NCBI RefSeq assembly: GCF_964355755.1
Contig: NC_092672.1
Span: forward strand, 6,076,001-6,140,000
DNA length: 64,000 bases
Direction: 5' to 3'
DNA from: Antedon mediterranea
Taxonomy: Eukaryota; Echinodermata; Crinoidea; Comatulida; Antedonidae
The notes beneath the pieces were generated by a model. That model did not search any database. It was not told where the DNA came from and saw nothing but the letters and a program-made list of their open reading frames with translations. Below are positions 20,435 through 32,400 of the stretch, piece by piece. A program made the position numbers and the translations under genes. Position 1 is the first letter of the stretch, and each line of letters starts with the position of its first letter.

Positions 20435-23400
20435 CTATTCTTTTTTACACTCTTCATCTTGCATTTCATAAGTGACTTTAGAGGAGGTCGTTGACAAGTT
20501 GATACCATCATTTCCTTCATGTAATTCACTGTAAGATGGTGGTCCATTCAAATCAACTTCTACAACCTGCTTCTCATTCTTCATTGAATCCTTTTTTGTT
20601 ATTGAATCTGCATAAAAAAATATTTAAAATATTTGTCTTTGGAAAATTATCCAATGAGGATAATTACCTCCCAGACATCTTTACCTAGTCTGTAGCATCC
20701 TTAATAACAAGTTATACCTAACTCGAAGGGGTTGTTGGTTGGGTGGGATAATTGTTGGGTGGGAGTATATATTTCAGGATACTAGGAGGTACAGAGTTGT
20801 CTCCCTTAAGGTCAATTTACACAGACAAGCGGTAACGGTATTGAGGAAAACCATGTAGCTTGTCCCAGGTAGAGTTTGTATCTATCCTATAAGATAAGAT
20901 TCAAACAATACTAGCAACCCCTTTACCACCCCAATCATGACATGTTGAGGTTACAGACGCTATCACAACTTACTTAATACTATGCCTTGCTTTTGTGCTT
21001 CTGCTACGATCATTTCCATTTGTTTTTGTTGTTCTTCATAATGTTTTCGTAATTCGTAAAGTTCAATTTCAGCTTCTTCTCTTAGAAATTTCTGTGCTGT
21101 TATCTTTTCATGGGCCTTAGCTTCTACAGACAGTACCAGACCTAGGAAAACAAAAATTAAAATACTATTAAAATGGGACTACTGTTGCAGATTGGCATGA
21201 AACTTGCAAAAAACCAAATGAATTTTTATAGCTAGATTTTTTGGTACGAAATTTTGTAAGGAAAATAGGAGGAACAGAAGCAGTTGTAGATAGTAAAAAA
21301 TAGTAACAAATATCCCATAGAGGAGAGAATTTTATAACGGAAAGGAAGGGTGCAGGGATGTCATTGTGTGTTTATGTGGTAAAGTGTTTTACAATAATTA
21401 CATTACGTTATATTATTTTTCTAAAAAGTTGTGGGTAATAAAATTATTCAGTTTCATGAAAAAATTACCTTGTCACAAATAATATTCCACACTAGACTGA
21501 ACAATTGGGATTATCAAGAGTATTTTATCATTCATTAGCGCAATTCACCTAACTGGTTAAAATCTGCTTTAAATTGGTTTGATGACGTATATAGTACGTG
21601 AAGAATGTGGATATTTAAAGCACAAAAGGGTTGTGTGAAATAATTCACCTAGTGTAAAGTAGGCTTTACTCACCATTAACTATTCTAACAATCCTCCATA
21701 GACGCAAAAATATAAGCAACTGGATGACTGCCATGAACGTTTCCTCGTAAATAAGAAAAACAATGTCTAACACGAACGAAATAATCACAATCACCGCGTC
21801 AAACATTTCCAATTTGTGCTTAAAAAATTCTAGTTGAAAGGCGTACAATTTGAACATTATCTCAACAAGAAAGATACTAAGAATACAAATACTCATGTAG
21901 TGGAGAACCAAGGCTGCTGTCAATTCTTTCTCTGCTGTGTGTTCTTCTTCATCACCATCGCCTTCACCTTCACATGCTTTGTTTTCATTCTAAGAACAAT
22001 AATAGTAATATTGTAAATAATAGAGTTTGTTTCAATTACATTTATAGCATGGAGTAGAATTACACAATTATCTTATAAAATCTAGTTTCAATGCAACTTC
22101 ATTGCAGAAAAACAGTGCCTTAAACCGAACCAAGGGTCTGAATGGGATATTTGTATTATGAAATCGGAATCATTGCCATCTCATCACCATCATTTATTAT
22201 CAGTACTGGATATTCATCATTCTCATTAAGTTTAAAACATCATTGCTTGCCATTACTTTTTCCGCAGCTTTATGATTTATCGCAATAGTTAAAGATGTAT
22301 TGTCCCTTGAAACACAAAAAATAAAAAAAATAATCATAATTTAAATTGGCCATATCAAAGTAATATTAAAGTTATTCACTTTAAGTCGAAAATTCAAGCC
22401 AAAAACAACAAGTTTACGTAATTAACAAGTACATTAATTTGATTACATTTCGTCTGGAAAATCGTCACGAGCGAAAGTAAACAAAGATTTGCATGATGCT
22501 AATTAGGATTGTTTACAACTCGTCGCGTTGAGAAGGTGTTTTCACACAGATTGCGAGGAAGTTTTATGATTATGCATACAGAGTAGCCAAACATGCGCGT
22601 TGCATTATGAGATATGTTTTGATTGAAAACTTTGACTGGAAGTCAAAGTTATTTTTTGAACAAAAAAAAGTCTGTATTTTGGTTAAATTATTTTTTTTTC
22701 GACTAATTTTTGGTGAAAGTTAATAACTATTATGATACTTCAAAATATTTTAAAAAATTGTTTTTTTTAATTAGTCAGAGGGCAATACATCTTTAATGTC
22801 CCCAAACTATTTATCATTCCGATTGGTTTATGAGCATGTGCAGATTTATTAAACATTTATTGCATATACTACTGTATACTGATCTACGTACCTCTACAGC
22901 TGACAAATCCAAGACCAACTCGCATATAACCAGGATACAATCTGCAAGCACTAATGCAATGATTACAACATGGAAATTATGGCTATGTAAAATACGCTGT
23001 AGTTTTCCACGGAATGTGTCTTCGCCGGCCGTGAATGTTATATGGTGAGTGGGAGCTGCACCAATCTCTGTGTCTTCATTTTTCACGATCCCTTCTTCAT
23101 CTTCCTGTTTTGGTTTAAAAAAACCCATCTCTTCTGAAAAATAATTTCCAGACAAACTTTTTTAAACAGAGTATAATTGCCTATGATTGAAAATGTTCAT
23201 CTGGTTTGAAGATACGTTACTAATTTTATAATAATATAATTGCCTATATTATCAATACTGGGGTTCTTGGTCCAAATTGTGTATAATGTATATTTCACTG
23301 ATGTACTTCTCTTTGTGCATATGTTCATTTAAACAGAAAGAGTATAATTCCAGAGTTCTGGGTCCAAATCATGTATAATATGCTTCTCTCTTTGTTCATA

Positions 23401-26400
23401 TACACCATACTTCAATTTAGATGACATCACATATTGGACATAAAATGGCTGTAGGCAAATAGGAAATAGTTTAGATTTAGAAAATATTTCCATGTGGGAT
23501 TGGGAGTCTGATAGGTGCCTAATATCACAGAAGGCCTATACAAATATTTGTTCTCAATATCTAATTCCTTTTTATTTAGTATCCCATGGATACAGGGATC
23601 CCAAGTTAAGAAGACTTTTTTGTTTTGGCCCATAAAAAAATCACCATTGACAATCACTGACCAAAATCTTACAATTTCACCCTGACTGATGGTGCCACAC
23701 CCTGACAATGCCACACCTTGACTGATGGTGCCACACCTGACAGTGCCACACCAATGACGGTGCCACGCCCTGTGATTAAATTTCCTGCTTACTATAAAAT
23801 CATTACTAACTGCTGATATTTTTAGGTCTTGCCGTATATTAAAAAAAAAGTACTATAGGCCTATACTAGAGTGACATTGCAGTTTGGTGGTTACGACGCT
23901 CAGTTACCGATTCCCAGGGTCCTAGGTTCAAATGATGTTAGGAATGTTTCTAATGACAAATAAACTCCACTCCCAAATACTCCTTTATTATGAATTTGTT
24001 TATGTAGATATTCTTCTGTGTTTTTGTTTGTCTTGTGAACGGATTGTCATCTGTTGAGACAGTAAAAGGATTCGGTATTGGCTATCCTTGGCATTCCACC
24101 AAATAAATAATAACAATAACAATATAAATAATAAACACATCATGTATTTTTGTATAATATCAAATGTTGGCACTTTCATATTCGTGAGGTTAATTTCCCG
24201 ATTGATCGAAATCAAAACGGTACTGGGTATGGTCTACTAGTTTTTCTGCTCCCAACCAGTACATCCATTCATAGAAGCTTTGATGAAATAAGCCTACCTG
24301 GTGGTAACCATAGAACGGTTCCGAGATAACGACTATACTTCGGCTTTAGTCGATAGAAGATTGAATAAATTGTTAGAGATAGAGTATACGATGTTATGAT
24401 TATGTGTAGATATGTGATTTGTTCTTTTTATTCAAATGATGTTATGTATTTAATAAATTTGTTATATCAATTAATTCAATTATCGTAGATTGCATATTAT
24501 GCGATAAATATTATTTAATAAATGTTTGATATATTATTATTATATTAATAAAAAGATATTTGTTAGTATAAATTAAAAATATAGATATAAGGAAGAAAAG
24601 CAAAGAGATTGTGGAGCGGCTGTACCAGAATATACAACACTAAGTATTGTAAAGTTAATATATTAAAAATTTAGGCGATCTTGTCAAAGGTCAAGCGCCT
24701 TCAGCCTGCCACGTTTCGATATTCAATATTGAACTTGACTTGACTTGATTCGTCGTGAGGTAAATTCCCGATTGATCGTAATCAAAACGGTACTGGGTAT
24801 GGTCTACTAGATTTTCTGCTCCCAACCAGTACATCCATTCATAGAAGCCTTGATGAAGCAAGCCTACCTGGTGGTAACCATAGAACGGTTCCGAGATAAC
24901 GACTATACTTCAGCTTTAGTCGATAGAAGATTGAAATATTGTTAGAGATAGAGTATACGATGCTTGATTATGTGTAGATGTATGATTTGTTCTATTATCC
25001 AAATGATGTTCCGCATATAGGAGATGAAAGTAGTAGGCGTGGTTGGGTGTAATGATTTTGTATATTAAATAATTATCCAAGACTGCATATTATGCGATAA
25101 ATAATATTTTATATATTTTTAAAATATTTATTGTTATGATTATAATATTAATAAAAATATATATTTGTTAGTATAAATTTAAAAAATAAAATATAGATAT
25201 AAAGAAGAAAAGCAAAGAGATTATGGAGCGGCTATTCCTGAATATACAATAATAAGTATCGTAAGTTTAATTTATAAATTTTAGGCGATCTTGTCAAAGG
25301 TCAAGCGCCATAGCCTGCCACGTTTCGATATTCATCAAATGTTGGCGCCTTCCGGGTTGAATGATATTCACTAACCCAAATTTCTTTGTAAACAGTTCGT
25401 TTTAAAATCAAGTGACACAATACAGATAAAAGACATATGCTTCATCAGATTTGAATGTTTATGATTTGTTACTTAATATTAGTATTAAGTGTAATCACCT
25501 CCAAAAATACAAAAGTACAACATATTTGTGAAATAAAACACCACTGCATGGTTTTTCCAGTTTAAAACTGAAGCTATCTGTTAGGATGCATTCCCCCCCC
25601 CCCCCCCCCCCCCCCCAATAGATGCTTCAACAATTCAGAATTCCGAAAATAATAATAATAGTGCATATAAGCAAGCTCTTATTGCGCTGAAAATTATTCC
25701 CCCGGTAATTTTTTAATCAAACACGTATGGAAGCATACTCCCATAATATTAAGTTGTCTTGATCTAACCAGTACCGATTTAAACACTGGGTAGAGAGGTA
25801 AATTTAATTGCAAAGTGTCTTGCCTAAGGATACAGCAATAGTTGGATTCAGACCACGATCTCACGATTAGTAATCCAACGTCCAACACACTGCGCCCTCA
25901 CTATAAAAACAAACAATTGGCAGCAATTCATTGCTGTCACACTTCCCTATTTCAAAACGGAAGTGTTTGCGTTGCCAATTTCACTCATATATAATAGTTT
26001 AGGGAATTACGTTCGTTTGGTACTTTCTTCATATTGTTCATTTGAGGAAGAAATTGTTAACAAATCTGCTGTTTATTTGTAAATGTCATTTTGTCATACT
26101 TTTTTTATATTTTCGATCAATGGATAACAAGAAATGTAAACTTTAAGAAATATTGCATGACTTTCAAATCCATGGGAAGTGATTTTGGGAGACTCCTCAG
26201 TTATCTGGACAACCAAATGTGTCTTTGAACTCTTGTGTGCTGTTTGATCTGTACATAAAGGACAGGATGGTATAGAATTGTGATATACTGTACCTACGAA
26301 AATATTAAAATATCAATGTTAAATTGCTTTATAAACAAATAACATCACATTGTTTGTGGAGTAGTTCTCTGCAGTAGTTTACCCAGGGAGTTGTTATCTA

Positions 26401-29400
26401 AATACTCCCTGGTTTGCCTTACCTTTTACACAGTTTGCTGAAATAAGTTTAAAGAAAAATTAAATTGAGGCCCATTTCAACGTAAGTTTGTACTTTGTTT
26501 ACAGTAGGCCATTTACTGAACTTTGTACTGTTATTAGTTTTCTATTTTTGGTACAAGCATGCAGAATTACAATGGGTTTAAGTTATTTATAAGTTACTAT
26601 CTGACAGTAGATGTTTGTTCATTCTCACCGCCCTCCCTTAACTCTGAAAATCTGAAATAGCTTAGGTGGTGATACACGTTTGGGAGATTCATGTGTTATT
26701 TGGAAGGAAAGTTTTAAACTTTTTTAAAAGCTCAAAATGTAGATTCAATAATTTCTTTCATAATTGTAAAATTTCCAAATTCTTTACACAGTTTTTCAAT
26801 AGATAGAAGAAGAATAGAAGATATCAATAGGAACATTCCCATGAATAGATTTATTATCTATTTTAAAAGCCCTAAAACGTCAATTATTAGTTGGAATTTT
26901 CAGTGCTTTTAGTTCCTTAATAGAGACAGTTAACTTGTCACATGTTAATACCTGGATTATTAATTGGAATTTCCAGTGTATTATATAATTCAATAATGAC
27001 AGTAAATGTGTTACATGTTAGCTTACAGGTAGGGTACCTGGATTTAATATATAATATGCAATGTTCAGCGCATAATTATTAAAGGTCTTTTTCCAATTAA
27101 GAACCCAGGTTTTAGTGGTATGTAGTCGCTCTGATTATAAGCCCTCCAACTAAAGACCGGTCACTAGAAGTGGTCTTTAAATCACCCTATTTAGAGGACA
27201 AATTAAATGTCAGAATGGTATGCTTCCCAGATTAAATCAGGTTGGTCCTCCTGTCCATTTGTGTGTATTTCAAAAACTGCATTTGTTTGATTTTCAGTCA
27301 ATTTTCTAACCTAAAGATACATTAAAGTGATCTTTAATTAAATTTGAAGGGAAATGTATTGTTCAGTTGGGTCCACCCATGGTCTTTGGTCTCTAATTTG
27401 AGGGAGTCTTTAATTGGCAGGAACTAATGATAAAAAAATAGGCGATCATCCTGGGCCACGGTACGGAGGTTTTTAATTGAAGGGGAGATCTGTATGATAC
27501 CCCTTTCACTCCAAAAGCAAAACTCTGGAGATGACGCTCTGCTGTGTGAAAGGTAAAGTTAAACAACTCCAGAGTTCAAAACACTGGAGTTCTCCAGTGG
27601 GTGAACTGCAGGGACATACCGTGACGGTCAGTGTGAAAGGTACCAACATCAAACTCCAGAGTTTTTAGGTCAACAGGTCATCCTCACACGATCAATCAAT
27701 CATTGCTTAGTTTTATTTCAAAATACTTTAAATATGTGAACAAAATCTACAAAATAATAAATAGTATAAATAAAACATTAAATGACTTCTGAGACTGGAA
27801 AATAATCATTAAATTAAAAATATTATCAATTAAAATGATACAAAATAGAGTATTTACAATTTTATTTCAAAAACCCCGGTGTTGCTATAGGTTGATGTGA
27901 TGGGGTCTCTTTAGAGTTTCTCAACATTTTGAATGGTCACAAACCCCGAGGAGATCATTTCGGAGTTTGGTGTGAAAGGGATATTATTGTTATTTATTTG
28001 GCTGTATGCCAAGGACTACCTACACAATTTAATCACTGTACCCAATATGTGGGAGTGAAAAAATAATTTCATAATTGCAAAATTTCCCAATTCTTACTTT
28101 ACTCCAGACTGTTATACTGATTTCAATAACTTATTATCTATTATTTCAAAACCTAAAGCGGTGCATTCAGTTCTTTGATAGGGACAGTAAACAAATTTGC
28201 TTTTACCTGGATTATTGGAATTTGTCGTCCATTAACTTCCGCGATAGGAACAATACAGTAGGCCTACCTTGGAATGTTGTGGTGCATTAGGTTCCTTGAT
28301 AGTGAAGTAAACTTTTCAGGTGTTAGCTTATACAGGTAGTGTACCTGGATTAATAATAATCATGCAATGTGCAGTGTATTATTATTATTTATTTTGGAAG
28401 TATGCCAAAGATTACCAATATTAATAACTGTCCTAATAGATGATAATCTTTAAGTCTGTGGGAAAGGAGTGGAATTGTTTGTTGCTATGAGAACAAAAAT
28501 CCTGACATAGTGTAAGGGAAGTAATAGTATAATCTATCAGCTTACTGCACTGCTGCACTGTTCGTTGGTTGGAAAATGATAACACTTGCCTTCTCAAGAG
28601 TTACTTAAATTTCAGGGAATTGCAGTGGTGTTTAAATCATGTTTGTTTTCCTTTATGCCAGGTTGTTTTCAATTAGTTAAATTTTTATTCAGAGTCTCTA
28701 TAAAACATTTATCGCTTTCTGTAATTTCTTTGATCTTAATTTGTTTATCAATATTTTAAGAGGGTGGTCCATTCAGCCGAGAACTACAATACAACACATC
28801 TATTAATTTCAACTTTTTGCCAAGGGTAGCTCTAACAGCAGCACTACAGAAGAGCCCCCTTATCTTGACAACAATGAGAGTTGCATATACTCCATATAAA
28901 TGTACTTATTGTTGATTTGCAATTAAACATCATCTCAATTTATGAAGTGCAATTACTGGATTGGCTTTTAATCAAATCACAAACAGAAAAACTCATTATG
29001 AAATATAGGAGATATACATATACTGCCCTACTTTGAGAAAAGGGCTTAACTACATTTTTTTTCGAAATTGAGATTTTTGTCTAATTTGACTGTTGGGGTA
29101 TATACTCTATCACTTGAATTGACCAGTTATCCCAAGATATGTCTATAAATATGAAATTTATAATAATAATTATTATTGGGAGTTATCTACAAACATGGCC
29201 TATAGAAATAATTTTTTTAAAAAGCCTCAACTACAGCATTCCACCAAATAAATAATAACAATATAAATAATAAACACATGTATTTTTGTCAATAACATCA
29301 AATGTTGGCGCCTTCCGGGTTGAATGATATTCACTAACCCAAATTTCTTTGTAAACAGTTCGTTTTTAAATCAAGTGACACAATACAGATAAAAGACATA

Positions 29401-32400
29401 TGCTTCATCAGATTTGAATGTTTATGTGTACAGTATAGATTTGTTACTTAATATTAGTATTAAGTGTAATAACCTCCAAAAATACAAAACATATTTGTCA
29501 AATAAAACACCACTGCATGGTTTTTCCAGTTTAAAATTGAAGCCAACTGTTACGATGCAGCCCCCCCCCCCCCCCCACCCCCCAATAGATGCTTCAACAA
29601 TTCAGAATTCCGAAAATAATAATAATAGTGCATATAAGCAAGCTCTTATTGCGCTGCAAATTACAAATTATTCCCCTGGTAATTTTTTAATCAAACACGT
29701 ATGGAAGCATACTCCCATAATAAGTTGTGTCTTGATCTAACCAGTACCGATTTAAACACTGGGTAGAGAGGCAAATTTAATTGTAAAGTGTCTTGCCTAA
29801 GGATACAGCGATGCAGCAATAGTTGGATTCAGACCACGATCTCACGATTAGTAATCCAACGTCCAACACACTGCACCCTCACTATAAAAACAAACAATTA
29901 GCAGCAATTCATTGCTGTCACTTCCCTATTTCAAAACGGAAGTGTTTGCGTTGCCAATTTCACTCATATATAATAGTTTAGGAGATTACGTTCGTTTGGT
30001 ACTTTCTTCATATTGTTCATTTGAGGAAGAAATTGTTAACAAATCTGCTGTTTATTTGTAAATGTCATTTTGTCATACTTTTTAAAAATTTTCGGTGGCA
30101 ATTAACTTTCATGACAAATGCTTCCTTTTAAACTTTAAAATCACCACCATTCAAATTCTTCAAGTGCAATTTTAGAAGAAATTTGAGTGATCAATAATAT
30201 CAATGGATAACAAAAAATGTAAACTTTAAGAAATATTGCATGACTTTCAAAGCCATGAGAAGTGATTTTGGGAGACTCCTTGGTTATCTGGACAACCAAA
30301 TGTGTCTTTGAACTCTTTTGTGCTGTTTGATCTGTAGTACCTACGGAAGTATTAAAATATCAATGTTAAATTGCTTTATAAACAAATAACATCACATTGT
30401 TTGTGGAGTAGTTCCCTGCAGTAGTTTACCCAGGGAGTTGTTATCTAAATACTCCCTGGTTTGCCTTACCTTTTACACAGTTTGCTGAAATAAGTTTAAA
30501 GAAAAACTAAATTGAGGCCCATTTCAACGTAAGTTTGTACTTTGTTTACAGTAGGCCATTTACTGAACTTTGTACTGTTATTAGTTTTCTATTTTTGGTA
30601 CAAGCATGCAGAATTACAATGGGTTTAAGTTATTTACAAGTTACTATCTGACAGTAGATGTTTGTTCATTCTCACCGCCATCCCTTAACTCTGAAAATCT
30701 GAAATAGCCTAGGTGGTGATACACGTTTGGGAGATTCATGTGTTATTTGGAAGGAAAGTTTTAAACTTTTTTAAAAGCTCAAAATGTAGATTCAATAATT
30801 TCTTTCATAATTGTAAAATTTCCAAATTCTTTACACAGTTTTTCAATAGATAGAAGAAGAATAGAAGATATCAATAGGAACATTCACATGAATAGATTTA
30901 TTATCTATTTTAAAAGCCCTAAAACGTCAATTATTAGTTGGAATTTTCAGTGCTTTTAGTTCCTTAATAGAGACAGTTAACTTGTCACATGTTAATACCT
31001 GGATTGGAATTTCCAGTGTATTATATAATTCAATAATGACAGTAAATGTGTCACATGTTAGCTTACAGGTAGGGTACCTGGATTTAATATATAATATGCA
31101 ATGTTCAGTGCATAATTATTAAAGGTCTTTCTCCAATTAAGAACCCAGGTTTTAGTGGTATGTAGTCGCTCTGATTATAAGCCCTCCAACTAAAGACCGG
31201 TCACTAGAAGTGGTCTTTAAATCACCCTATTTAGAGGATAAATTAAATGTCAGAATGGTATGCTTCCCAGATTAAATCAGGTTGGTCCTCCTGTCCATTT
31301 GTGTGTATTTCAAAAACTGCATTTGTTTGATTTTCAGACAATTTTCTAACCTAAAGATACATTAAAGTGATCTTTAATTGAATTTGAAGGGAAATGTATT
31401 GTTCAGTTGGGTCCACCCATGGTCTTTGGTCTCTAATTTGAGGGAGTCTTTAATTGGCAGGAACTAATGATAAAAAATAGGCGATCATCCTGGGCCACGG
31501 TACAGAGGTTTTTAATTGAAGGGGAGATCTGTATAATACCCCTTTCACTCCAAAAGCAAAACTCCGGAGATAACGCTCTACTGTGTGAAAGGTAAAATTA
31601 AACAACTCCAGAGTTCAAAACACTGGAGTTCTCCAGTGGGTGAACTGCAGGGACATACCGTGACGGTCAGTGTGAAAGGTACCAACATCAAACTCCAGAG
31701 TTTTTAGGTCAACAGGTCATCCTCACACGATCAATCAATCATTGCTTAGTTTTATTTCAAAATACTTTAAATATGTGAACAAAATCTACAAAATAATAAA
31801 TAGTATAAATAAAACATTAAATGACTTCTGAGACTGGAAAATAATTATCAAAAAAATTAAATATATTTTTTTTTTAAATTAAAAATATTATCAATTAAAA
31901 TGATACAAAATAGAGTATTTACAATTTTATTTAAAAAACCCCGGTGTTGCTATAGGTTGATGTGATGGGGTCTCTTTAGAGTTTCTCAACATTTTGAATG
32001 GTCACAAACCCCGAGGAGATCATTTCGGAGTTTGGTGTGAAAGGGATATTATTGTTATTTATTTGGCTGTATGCCAAGGACTACCTACACAATTTAATCA
32101 CTGTACCCAATATGTGGGAGTGAAAAAATAATTTCATAATTGCAAAATTTCTCAATTCTTACTTTACTCCAGACTGTTATACTGATTTCAATAACTTATT
32201 ATCTATTATTTCAAAACCTAAAGCGGTGCATTAAGTTCTTTGACAGAAAACAAATTTGCTTGTACCTGGTATTGGAATTTTTCGTCCATTAACTTCCGCG
32301 ATAGGAACAATACAGTAGGCCTACCTTGGAATGTTGTGGTGCATTAAGTTCCTTGATAGTGAAGTAAACTTTTCAGGTGTTAGCTTATACAGGTAGCTTA

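Larger units (their letters stand above)
24091..29238. repeat. Tandem duplication in HVCN1 intron 1, copy 1
   Basis: From TTCCACCAAATAAATAATAA (24096) to CTCAACTACAGCA (29238) this copy matches 29239-33465 in the same orientation across nearly all of its length, with small indels. It differs by carrying a 1,162-bp insertion (24172-25333) absent from copy 2. The duplicated unit is about 4.0 kb without the insertions. The join at 29238/29239 shows the microhomology GCA. Confidence 0.9.

Noticed and set aside
21834-22016. Antisense frame over the HVCN1 S2-S4 exon
   Set aside because: Shadow of a conserved coding exon on the other strand.
24172-25333. Hammerhead ribozyme in the dimeric insertion
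   Set aside because: GATGAAA-like words occur (near 24280), but no CUGANGA core with paired GAAA and three helices could be assembled on either strand.
24172-25333. 5S rRNA- or snRNA-derived origin of the dimer
   Set aside because: Only short matches such as ATCTCGGAA on the - strand were seen; spacing of the internal promoter boxes does not fit.
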